64,000 bases of DNA, taken from assembly GCF_000224145.3 (NCBI RefSeq), contig NC_020176.2, positions 2,408,792-2,472,791 on the forward strand. Reading direction: 5' to 3'. The notes under the pieces were generated by a model. The model was given only the letters and a program-made list of their open reading frames with translations, made no database searches and was not told where the DNA came from. Numbering within the stretch: the stretch's first letter is position 1; every line of letters begins with the position of its first letter. Below are positions 23,201-30,775 of the stretch, one piece after another. Both the position numbers and the translations under genes were made by a program. The DNA is from Ciona intestinalis (lineage: Eukaryota > Chordata > Ascidiacea > Phlebobranchia > Cionidae).

Positions 23201-24099
23201 ACCCTCTTTAGAAATTCCTGGATACGCCCTTTATCATATCATTTTTGCATTTATTTTCTTTTAACCACACATTTTTTCTTTTGCATTCATTCGCATAAAA
23301 TACCTGGTCCTCATTTAGTTTTAGTTCCTTGTTAGTAAATGGTCGAACTCGAAGAAATACTTGCAGAAAATTTGAACTTTCCACGTAAGCTTGGTTGCTT
23401 ATACGAGAAAGTTGGGTTCTAACATCGGCAGGTGTGGTGAAGTCCAAATTCTGTTATATATATATTAATATATAACATAGGTCATATGAAATTTATGGAA
23501 TAAAATTAGCACTAGTGAGTAAGGATGAGAATGGAGTTTGTTCAAAAAGTCTGAAAATGTCTGAAGCAGTCTGCCTGTTTAATAAGGCGCTCGTAAAGGC
23601 TGAACTAAGACAACACGATGCCCCATGAAGACTAACTTCAACGCACATGAAGGTTAAAATTGGACAATGCCTGTCAGACAGAAAAAAGACGGAAACCTGC
23701 GAAAGAACAATCCCCTGGTACATTATACAGAATAGGTTGGTGGAAAGTGTTATGGATTGGTATTTAGGGGTTATAGGGATAAATTAGTGGTTATATTGGT
23801 TAGTGGTTAGCAGATAACGTAGGGGGGCTTCTTTACTAGCACCGATGCATATTTAGAAAATTCTTTTATTTTTAGGATTTGTTTTATAAACTTGATGTAC
23901 TAATGCAGAGTCTGTAAATGCATAAATTAATATTGGATATAGACAACAAAAAACGAAATTGGAATTAAACAAATTTGGTGAGTTCAAAAGAACATACCTT
24001 TTTAATAGTTTCCATTGGAAATAAATCACTTGTTCTGCTGCATTCTTCATCTTCGTTACTTAAAGTGGAATATGTACGCGGTATTGGAACTGCAGTCAT
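4846..24099 (-). CDS. KIF20B: Kinesin-6 family motor protein, KIF20B/MPHOSPH1 type, complete, 39 coding exons
   Basis: Predicted 1645 residues (human KIF20B is about 1820, KIF20A about 890), so length and the long coiled coil favour the KIF20B type; a single KIF20-like ancestor is an alternative. Start is the ATG at 24099-24097 (MTAVPIPRTYS...), stop TAG at 4848-4846. All 39 exons join without a frame break. Motor domain is about residues 52-510: LQVFLRVRPF, P-loop GVTNAGKS (159-166), switch I NSSRSH (377-382), switch II DLAGSE (409-414), VPYRESRLTRLFQ and MIVNIN. The P-loop variant GVTN.GK and an insert between the P-loop and the central sheet are kinesin-6 traits. Residues about 578-1345 are coiled coil and 1346-1645 a basic, low-complexity tail. 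Known family role: plus-end microtubule motor of late mitosis, cytokinesis and neural progenitor abscission. Divergent from RLBP1. Confidence 0.93.
7858..8165 (-). mobile_element. Two SINE pieces in tandem, kinesin intron 33
   Basis: A tail fragment to 7935 is followed by a longer copy whose head is lost just before exon 33. Confidence 0.78.
8630..8768 (-). mobile_element. MITE, second subfamily, partial
   Basis: Right part ending TTTTACCCCACAGTA; adjoins the copy at 8770 almost without spacer, in kinesin intron 31. Confidence 0.82.
8770..8934 (+). mobile_element. MITE, first subfamily, internally shortened
   Basis: Starts TAGTAGAGTTGGAGAAGACG. Its right end touches kinesin exon 31 (ends 8945). 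Confidence 0.85.
9165..9342 (+). mobile_element. SINE tail fragment, kinesin intron 30
   Basis: 'GGTAACTCGTAAGCGGACAC' to 'CAAGTTACTTTCATT', fused to a MITE. Confidence 0.78.
9335..9473 (+). mobile_element. MITE right part fused to a SINE tail
   Basis: Ends CATCTTCTCCCACCCTACTA, 11 bases before kinesin exon 30. Confidence 0.82.
10094..10286 (-). mobile_element. MITE, second subfamily, near full length
   Basis: TAGTAGGTTGGGGTAAGACG at one end, ATCTTACCCCACAGTA at the other, in kinesin intron 28. Confidence 0.9.
10355..10430 (+). mobile_element. SINE tail fragment
   Basis: 'GGTAACTTATAAATAGGCAT' and 'ACACCCGTGTTTTAACGC'. Confidence 0.65.
10465..10600 (+). repeat. Dispersed repeat R3 (~130 bases), kinesin intron 28
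   Basis: R3 core: 'GGACTTGATTTTTGTCTGTTA', 'CTTACTGTATTTCTT', 'CTATGAGCACCAGAT', 'GGGTCAGATTT' (first piece shortened by one base in this copy). No coding capacity or clear terminal repeats. Confidence 0.7.
11661..12000 (+). repeat. 33-base minisatellite, about 10 units, B-box-like, in kinesin intron 25
   Basis: Unit close to CTAGACCAGAGGGTATGG then GTTCGAAACTCGTCT. Each unit contains GGTTCRAAACTC, close to a Pol III B box, and matches the SINE tRNA-head segment 'CCAGAGGTTATGGGTTCAA' with 'GGCTCGTC'. The last unit is degenerate. Confidence 0.85.
13027..13215 (-). repeat. Three tandem 21-residue (63-base) repeats inside kinesin exon 23
   Basis: On the minus strand the exon encodes ALTTEVTALKSEVAESVANA, then TLEAEVTALKAKVAESETNT, then ALTNEVTALKTEVAESVASA (each continues by one residue). 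Twenty-one residues are exactly three heptads, so the repeat lengthens the coiled coil without changing register. The underlying DNA repeats at 63 bases. Confidence 0.88.
13985..14103. repeat. Short ~23-base tandem repeat in kinesin intron 20
   Basis: Four to five units of 'GTCGGAAATACACTACG' plus T-run. Confidence 0.7.
14868..15095 (+). mobile_element. Second tRNA-headed SINE type, kinesin intron 18
   Basis: Head GGCGCCATGGCTCAGTGGTT (A box) and CCGGGTTCAATGCTCGAT (good B box). The body differs from the main SINE: 'GTAATGGGCCCAAGCAACTC' and 'ACGGCGTGCCACGCTGTAG'. Related tails occur near 920, 20690, 48785, 48990 and 55840. Confidence 0.82.
15271..15272 (-). other. Probable GC donor of kinesin intron 18
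   Basis: The frame is kept only if exon 18 ends at 15272 and the intron begins GCATGT (GC at 15271-15270), giving ...KQKDE then EIQQLKMKVQRS across the junction. The nearby GT four bases further on would shift exon 19 into a frame that meets a stop. Confidence 0.65.
15411..15690. repeat. Degenerate ~30-base tandem repeat in kinesin intron 17
   Basis: About nine copies of 'TGTTTGAACAAATTG' followed by a T-run. The core AACAAATTGTTT is itself nearly palindromic. Confidence 0.75.
17115..17400. repeat. Dispersed repeat R5, two copies in tandem, kinesin intron 13
   Basis: Core 'GGGGTGACATTG', 'TCAAACATAGGGAACCTCAT', 'TTGGCTCTG'. Further copies lie at about 14105-14260 and 59270-59385. Confidence 0.72.
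18775..18900 (+). repeat. Dispersed repeat R3, kinesin intron 10
   Basis: 'TTTTCGTAGCACCAGATCC' and 'CTCTATGAGCACCAGATAGG'. Confidence 0.75.
19117..19643. repeat. 28-base minisatellite, 19 units, in kinesin intron 9
   Basis: Unit GGGTGTTGTATTCTTATG + TAGAAATATT. Variants (GGGTTTTG, ACATT, ATATCG) recur in non-adjacent units, a sign of unequal exchange or conversion within the array. Confidence 0.93.
19665..19910. repeat. Degenerate short-unit repeat in kinesin intron 9
   Basis: Imperfect repeats of 'ACTGGTTTATGCCACA' at roughly 20-base spacing directly follow the 28-base array; an older, decayed array. Confidence 0.65.
20690..20870 (+). repeat. Dispersed repeat related to second SINE body
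   Basis: 'GGTGAGGTCC', 'AGGCCAGATTTGGCCCATTA' and 'CCAAACACTCGGGAAGCC'. Confidence 0.65.
20880..21063 (-). mobile_element. SINE head and body, kinesin intron 7
   Basis: Ends with head ACTGACCCATGGCGCC read in reverse. Confidence 0.85.
21690..21845 (-). mobile_element. SINE head, kinesin intron 5
   Basis: 'CTTGCTCATGGACACATAGG' to TGTGCCACGGCA. Confidence 0.82.
22640..22765. repeat. TTTCTGA-type simple repeat in kinesin intron 3
   Basis: Irregular repeats of 'CACTTTCTGAT' and 'TTTCTGAT', about 12 copies. Confidence 0.65.
23730..23850 (+). repeat. Dispersed G-rich repeat R6, kinesin intron 1
   Basis: 'GGTTGGTGGAAAGTGTTATG', 'TTAGTGGTTA', 'GGGGGGCTTCTTTACTAGCA'. Copies at 33830-33925 and 50405-50525. 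Confidence 0.7.
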
Positions 24100-24129
24100 A
24101 TTTGAATTACAGTTTAAAAAACCTAATAC

Positions 24130-24139
24130 ACTGAAAGAA
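24130..24139 (-). promoter_or_regulatory. Acceptor-like site upstream of kinesin ATG
   Basis: On the minus strand TTCTTTCAG ends at 24131, 31 bases before the start codon, with no coding sequence upstream. It may be the 3' end of a 5'-UTR intron or a spliced-leader trans-splice acceptor, both common in Ciona. Confidence 0.4.
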
Positions 24140-24216
24140 TGATTGAATGTTTATTCTCGCATGACGGGACAACGACAGTCGTTATAACACGGGTGTTCTG
24201 TTTTATGCACCTCGTG
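24140..24216 (-). mobile_element. SINE tail fragment in kinesin upstream region
   Basis: 'TCTCGCATGACGGGACAACG' and 'AACACGGGTGTTCTG', ten bases beyond the candidate kinesin acceptor. Confidence 0.75.
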
Positions 24217-24882
24217 CCCGAATGCAAGAAATAATCTCTCAAACTGTGTAATAACAGCTGTGAAGAAACGTTAATGATATTAAAGTATATATACATGTGC
24301 GAGCAGCAAAAACGTGAAACAAAAGCACTCACAACAACAAAACAAATCCGCACAAAGCTTTTATCAGGTTTTTAAATTTTCCGCACTTAAATCACTGATG
24401 CAAAGAGAAACATAGAAATCTTTTAACAGGCCTACAATTTAATTTGAAAAATAATATTAGTTAGATGAAAGTGGATGAAAGCGACGCGTAGTGCAACTAT
24501 AAATTGCAAAACGTCAAAATATTTATTATTTTGCTAGTTTTTAGAAATACTCGTTATTACGTAGTTGTGAATTTTAAATGTAAATTTTAAACAACTTATT
24601 TAATAACAAGAAATTCAACTACGTCTACGAATTAATAGATAACTAGACTTTGAAACATGAATACATGGAGTTTATGAAATTTCAGTTCTCAACGTTTTAC
24701 TTTAAAATACACTGCCAAAGCAGAAGCATACTAGTGGTCGTTTGCTGCTGGGATTAAAGACACACGAGGGTAGTGATAAATTGTAGTAAACATGAATTCC
24801 ACGGTTATTGAATCTTCACGACCGTGTTGGTTAGTTGAAAAAATTAAAAAACAACGATCTGTGGTCGCATGTAGGCAATGTA

Positions 24883-25101
24883 TAGTTCAGAAGACGGAAC
24901 ACTTTTACCCCATATAGGCATAATATCCAATAAATATCCGAATCGTATTTTAAACAATTAACAGCGGTCTTATGAGAGTCGTGAGGATACAGTTTTATAT
25001 TTCTTTAAATGTTTTTTTTTGTTTTGTTTTTTTTTCTACCAAATTCGCCGAGAAAATACAATAATAAAACGGCGTCCTATCTACCTCCACATTATACTAT
25101 A
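24883..25101 (+). mobile_element. MITE, diverged, in kinesin/RLBP1 divergent promoter region
   Basis: Interior well kept; ends diverged; T-run expanded near 25010-25035. Confidence 0.8.
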
Positions 25102-25629
25102 CAATGAGCAATGCTAAATGCGATTATATGAAATATTGTGGTGTTCGAAGTAATAAAGACATGTCAATAGATTAATCAAGTTGTACTAAGTAGTATGCGG
25201 AGGCCTGTACAACAATATACTCCCACCGTAGGCCTACATTTGAACAAGCACGAAAGTAATTGTCCCCACCGTCGAAATGCATGTAGATAACACAAACACA
25301 AAACGAAAATTATCCAGTAGCCATTTCGGAAATTAAAAACGCAATTAAAGGGCTGAGATGTTAAATTCATAATCCGACTCTTTTATCTAAGATTTCTCCG
25401 ATCCGCTTTCGATCGACATGTGACCTGAATTAACGTCAATGCGCAAGCATCATTTGTGGTTCAATGCGTCGACCCATGAAAACAATAATTTGGATTAATT
25501 GTATGAACATGCGCGAGGATCGCATGCACACATAAAGAAGAACGTTGGTTGGTTGTTGATATTAAAACTCCATATGTTCCCATTCATTTCCCTGCAACCA
25601 TCTGAAGACTTACACAGACGACATCTGCA

Positions 25630-28600
25630 ATGGTAAGGCTTGTTTTCAATAGGTATAACTTGGTGAAAGTATAACAATAGCAGCAGCGGTTTTGTTTGAA
25701 CAGAGTATACTAAACAAGTTAGTATACTATGGTTTAACAGCCACGTCTTTTATTCAATAAATGTTAACATTGTTTTATAACCGATTTTTAACAACGCGCC
25801 CTAAAATTGTAAAACTTTTACGTAATAAGTATGATTTACTTTAAAAAACCCTATACCAAAAATAATCACTACTAGAGGATTTGTAAATAACTGTTTTGCA
25901 AAAATAAACCATAAGAATAAATATTGAGAATTACGAAGTGCAAGCGTATGAGTGGTTATATATTAAACAACTGTTCTGTATGTACAGGCTGGAACTTTTC
26001 GCCGTATTTCTGTCTCGCAAGAAGCCAGTTTTACCCCAAAGGATCATGGTCCAATCTGTGGCAATCACCCTATCCCAATCCATACAGTTAAAAAGGTAAA
26101 CGTTATGATATACGAATGGAACTTACTTTATTCTAGCGCGGCCGAAAAACGACAGTCGTTATAACACGGGTGTTCTGTTTTAGGACCTCGTCAGCTTGCG
26201 AGTTAAGTATGTTACTTTGTAAGTAATTGTTTTGAGTTTTTTTTTCATTTTTGTATGTGTGGCGGATAATTTTGACAACCAATTAGTGCCCACTGGGTTG
26301 GAGCAATTGCAATTAAGTGTCTTGCCCAGGAATCATGTATATAAGCATTCGTAAAATATTCTACACAACAACTTGCAGCAAACTATTGCATGGCATTATC
26401 CAAGTTTTATATTAAGCCGGAAAATAATTTTAAAAAAACTATATTTTTGATGTATTCGCAACTAGGCTTATAGTATTGTATAGAAAAGTCACCTAAATGA
26501 AATACAAACGATCCACCGAGTAAGGTTTAGCGCCCACTTTACCAATTATACTCGTGTTTCTGTTTTAACCAAAAGCCACGTTGTCTGTTTTAACCAAAAA
26601 CACTCGTGTTATAACGACGGTTGTTGTGAGGATAAATAAGTTAAACGCATTCTTTATTCAATTTTAAGGCCGAACGGGAATTGAATGAGACTCCGGAACG
26701 AAGACAGGCAGAAGTCGCAAAACTTAGGGAAATCATCGAAACAAGGTTCGTGCTGGTTTGTGTGAAAGAATATGAATATAAAAGAGTCATTATTGCGGCC
26801 CAGTGGTTATTAATAGTTTATCTTCATTGACGGTTTAACAAAACTAGAAAAAAAGGAATCAGTTTCAGAGTTTTATATTGTACATGAAATCATCGTATAT
26901 CTGTAAGAGAAATTTCGTATTGAAATTCGTATTATTTGAATGTTCTTTGTTAAAAGGGACGAGAAAATAAAGTTTAAAGATGTCCCATCTTCCCCCATCC
27001 TGCTTATGATGTTTTGCGATGTATATTGCCTAAATAAATACGTCACATTGGCAACAACAAGCTTCGAGACTATTAATCCCGGGTTTGGGATCGTTTTATT
27101 TCACACGGCGGTCTATACTCTATTTATAACGGTTTTAGCACCAAATCACAGATTTTAATTAAGTGATGTGAAGCGTCCCGCTAATGCTGTGCTTGTGATG
27201 TCATAAGAGGATTCTGTAGAGTCATAAAACGGAATGCTGATTTCGAAAAAAACGATTAAGTCGAAATTGAAATAGCAACGTTATCTGCTTAGTTTTCAAA
27301 CGAGCAATCACCAGCAAAAGCTGGGATATATTGATCCGATTGATAAAGCGCTTCATAAATTCTAGCAAAAAACAATGTATAATATATGGGTTAAGATAGA
27401 TACCGTTATCACATAATATGTCATATTTCCTGATTGTGTTTTTTTTATCAATTAACAATGCTTTTATAGCGCCGCGAGGATACAGTCATATAATTCGATT
27501 TTTTTGTTTACTACCAAATAGGACAAAAAAGGGGAATGTAACCATTGAACCATCTTAATCCTGCCGTTGCGCAGATGTTTATGCTTAAGTGTGGTATAGA
27601 CACTGCGTTATGAAATGGATTTTATGTAAAAAATTTTTTAAGCTGGAGCATTTTATATGCTTTACCAGACAGAATGAACATATAGGATATGCTGCGGTTA
27701 TGAGTTGTGTAGGTATATATTTAAAATAATTCGTGCACAGAAGATTATACACTTACTGATCGGTAATGTGTTTAATACACTTGTGATTAAGTATTTTTCC
27801 CAAGGACACATACGCCCACAATGAAAGCAGCGTCGAGCATTGAACCCAAACTCTTTGGTCTTGAGTCAGGCGCACTAACCACTGTGCCACATCGCCGGCC
27901 GAAAACGCAGTTATATTATTCGTTTAACCAGGATAACTTTTATCTTTATGTTTGTAAACAGATTTCAAGAAGCGACAGAAGAAAACAAAAGTGAGGCGAC
28001 CGGGGTTCGAACCCGGTTCGCAAGCACCGGTGATGCCGAACTTATCAAGTTTTTGCGAGCGAGAAAATTCGACTCCGAGAAAGCTTATCAACTCATGAAA
28101 GGTAATTATGACGTTGAAATACATGACACAACAATACAAAATTAAACTTTAATTTGGTACTGTAGCAAAATATTAATCTGAGGTATAGGCTATATATATT
28201 ACCCCAACATATACTACATAAATAGGGTATACGGTTTAGTTTGTTATTTTTCACGCGAAGGTTACGTAAAGTACAGCATCAAGCACCCAGACGTAGTGAG
28301 TGACGTGAAAGCGAAGGACGTTCGCCAATGGATGGAAAAAGGACGACCAGGCGTTTTACCTACCCGGGACTCCCAGGTAAGGGCGCAGTGGTTATAGAGC
28401 GTTCGTCCCTAGGCCGGAAAGATACGTAATCGAGGCTCGAGGCTCGACTACGCGAAAATAATTAAGTTACATCAATATTTTCATTTACTTAAACGCCCCA
28501 TACTTTATTTATGGCATCAACAACAGTTAGATCAGGGAATTATGACTTTTTATAATTTATTTATACATTCATACTACCCACGTGTGCGGTCTCATAAGAT

Positions 28601-29693
28601 CTTCCCAATATTCTAATAGGGCAGAGTAATTCTCTTCTTCCGTTTGGATGGCTGGGACCCTGAAGATCTTCCATTCACTGAAGTCATGCAAGGTTTCGTA
28701 TACGTACTCGAGAAACTGCTGGAAAGTGAGGAAACTCAAATTAATGGGGTTTGTCTCGTTGAAGATTTTAGTGGCTACACACTCAACCATGTGTCCGCTG
28801 TTGGAATTAATGAATATCGTCAAATGATCGATATGTTGCAGGTAAGTGCAGAAATTGATTTTAATTTCTACAGATGAATTTATAAATGAATGTAACTTAT
28901 TGGCCCTCGCGTATCGGGGCAAGGACAGTGGTTATATAACACGGGTGTTATGTTTCATACACCTTGTCGGCGCTTAGAGTTACAACTTTTTAGATGATTA
29001 AAAGTTCCTAATAAATAACTGTTTTAATATTCTAACCTCTTTGTTTTTCCCCAGGGATCTTTTCCATGTCGTTTCAAAGGCATTCACTGCATTCGACAGC
29101 CGTGGTTTTTTGCCAAGGCTTTCGGTATCATTCAACCTTTTCTTAAAGCAAAACTCTTTGAAAGGGTAAGGGCTTTAGAAATATTTCTGTAGCAATTGGC
29201 TGATGTATTAAAACCGGCCGTGGAATAACGGTTGCTTATATATCCGTTAGCAGAACGCAAGTCACTTAAATAGCCTACATGTGGTATATAACGTTGCCGA
29301 AGCATTGACTGTGCTTAGGGTAAACCAAAACGGCCAATAAGGGCTCCAGAAATTTTGTGTAGCAAATTGAACGAGAAATTAGAATGAAAAGTTATTCCAT
29401 CTTCCCACACCCTACTATAAAATCCAAATATCCTGATCGTGGTTTAAACAACTACCAACGGTCTATGTCCCATCACGCCGCCACCCGGCTATAAATTAGA
29501 AATTAAAACTTACACTTTAAAGACATTTACATCTTTTTATCAGATCCACGTACTCGGTGAGGATCTTGAACCGTTCTACAACGAATTCCGTAAAGATATC
29601 TTGCCAGAAGAACTTGGGGGTAGCGGTTCTGCCTACGATGGAAAAGCTGTTGCAGAAATGGTGCTAGGACCGAAAACGGTAAAAAGGAATTAA
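25630..29693 (+). CDS. RLBP1: Cellular retinaldehyde-binding protein (CRALBP), complete, 8 coding exons
   Basis: Exons 25630-25632, 25988-26095, 26669-26745, 27962-28101, 28261-28376, 28620-28841, 29055-29165 and 29544-29693 join in frame to 308 residues (vertebrate CRALBP about 317). The protein starts MAGTFRRISVS and has TPKDHGPICG, matching the vertebrate 'GTFR...TKDHGP' start; then the CRAL-TRIO N-terminal helices (LIKFLRARKFDSEKAYQLM) and the CRAL-TRIO lipid-binding fold: GYVKYSIKHPD, VYVLEKLLESEETQINGVCL, GSFPCRFKGIHCIRQPWFF, IIQPFLKAKLFERIHVLG, ending AYDGKAVAEMVLGP. The family carries 11-cis-retinal/retinol in the visual cycle; a Ciona CRALBP is known. The start codon is the last codon of exon 1, so the whole remaining protein lies behind the first intron. 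Codons for G, R and similar residues are split at exon 3/4 and 4/5 borders in consistent phase. Confidence 0.95.
26115..26335 (-). mobile_element. SINE without head, RLBP1 intron 2
   Basis: Tail and body to 'AAGTGTCTTGCCCAGGAATC'. Confidence 0.82.
26950..27008 (+). mobile_element. MITE right-end fragment
   Basis: Ends ATGTCCCATCTTCCCCCATC, in RLBP1 intron 3. Confidence 0.75.
27378..27566 (+). mobile_element. MITE, second subfamily, diverged
   Basis: ATATGGGTTAAGATAGATAC at left; RLBP1 intron 3. Confidence 0.78.
27740..27900 (-). mobile_element. SINE head, RLBP1 intron 3
   Basis: 'CAAGGACACATACGCCCACA' to 'ACTGTGCCACATCGCCGG'. Confidence 0.82.
28874..28990 (-). mobile_element. SINE tail fragment, RLBP1 intron 6
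   Basis: Begins 35 bases after exon 6. Confidence 0.78.
29375..29492 (+). mobile_element. Rearranged MITE, RLBP1 intron 7
   Basis: The right arm comes first and is followed directly by the 'ATCCTGATCGTGGTTTAAAC' interior, so two copies have recombined or one is permuted. Confidence 0.7.
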
Positions 29694-30775
29694 ATTCATA
29701 TAAAAATATCTTATGAATTTTATTTATTATCGCGTGGTAGACAATAATAGTTGTTATAACACGGGTGTTTTGTTTCATACATCCCGAGCCAGCTTACGAG
29801 TTACCACGTATGCAACTTTGTACGTAATTATTTTTTTTTCTGTACGGCTGACAATTTGGACAGTTTAGGAGTTATCACTGGGTTGAAGCAAGGAATTTTA
29901 ATTAGTAGTCTTACCCACGATGGTGGCAGTATCGAACCAAATATCCTTCGGCTGCAATGTGAGCCGAAGTCATTCCAAATATGTAACGTTATAGCATAAG
30001 GCGTAAAAACAACTTTAAATTTATATGAAGAAAAATGAATGAAGGTTTTCTTACCTATAGGAGGACGAAGACGAGGATACGGCATTGTAATTGGAAAGAT
30101 TTGATTAATAAACCTGGTTTCAAGCGTTATTTCCACCCTACACGTTGTCTGTACACATCAGTATTCGTATTTGTCGTCTCGATATATAGGCCTACACACA
30201 TTCCTGAAAATAAATGTTATCCTGTATGTACCACAAAACACGCGAAATTTTCGTTTTCAACAAGTTTTAACGCAATGCTTCTACAATTTTCCGATTACAA
30301 AGACATTGTAAAAAACACACCATGTAGAAAAACAGGGGACAAGACCTGTTTTAAACAGCGCAGTTAAACACAGTAACATTCGGAATAGCAGCCATAATAA
30401 TTTTTTAACACCAGTCCTAATTTGCTGGAAGCCATAAATGGAAATGATTTTTTGAAAAAATTTAAGCTGGACGTGTTTTGGACCTTGATTATACCAAAAA
30501 TTATGGGTATCGAAAAATAAGAAATTTGTAATTTTTTTGAAAAAGGACTCTATTTTAAAGTAAAATCAAATTGAAGATAGCAAAATTCAGTATCAGTTAC
30601 GAACAAAAATAACTACGGTCGGCGTAACGAACTATTTTCTTGAACATTTAGGATTGTGCAAAAAACGGAACTGGATTAAAATTTGCGATTCAAGGTATTA
30701 GTGACCAAGTAGCGTGACCAATCGAATTAAAACACGGCTGCGTTTCAAAAACTTTTCAGTGATCCCCAGATTCAT
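29694..30775. other. Convergent intergenic region between RLBP1 and malectin
   Basis: Holds the 3' flanks of both genes and a SINE (29717-29950). AATAAA-like hexamers near 30106 and 30207 are candidate RLBP1 poly(A) signals. An open frame at 30035-30367 (+) has no recognisable domain, and I see no other gene. Confidence 0.55.
29717..29950 (-). mobile_element. SINE, near full length, after RLBP1 stop
   Basis: Starts 24 bases past the TAA, so likely part of the 3' UTR. Confidence 0.82.

Larger units (their letters stand above)
17628..24099 (-). other. Kinesin exons 1-13: motor domain
   Basis: Exon map, 5' to 3' on the minus strand: 24099-23998, 23450-23304, 22948-22806, 22244-22147, 21993-21896, 21677-21561, 21239-21124, 20596-20522, 20100-19950, 19100-19006, 18641-18573, 18271-18117, 17791-17628. 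The P-loop glycine codon is split between exons 4 and 5, and the serine of NSSRSH between exons 10 and 11. Exons 6-8 code for the kinesin-6 insert (rich in Lys, Glu, Ser, Thr and Asp), which is poorly conserved; an extra small exon there cannot be excluded. Exon 9 carries SFIEIYKDFIYDLLQP, a hallmark kinesin strand-helix. Exon 10 was started at 19100 because this gives VNSREEVFKLITVG, matching the family, rather than at a nearer AG. Confidence 0.9.
24131..25629. promoter_or_regulatory. Divergent intergenic region between kinesin and RLBP1
   Basis: About 1.5 kb between two start codons facing away from each other, so it should hold both promoters. It contains a SINE tail fragment (24140-24216) and one MITE (24883-25101). 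GGATTA cores, the Otx/Crx type used by photoreceptor genes, occur at 25492-25497 (+) and 25370-25375 (-), 130-260 bases before the RLBP1 start codon. That they work is inference. Confidence 0.45.

Noticed and set aside
27990-28030. GGGGTTCGAACCCGG in RLBP1 exon 4 looks like a tRNA T-arm/B box
   Set aside because: It sits inside a conserved coding exon; no acceptor stem, D-arm or anticodon arm can be drawn around it.
30035-30367. A 110-codon plus-strand open frame between RLBP1 and malectin
   Set aside because: No domain, no splice partners and ordinary composition for intergenic DNA here.
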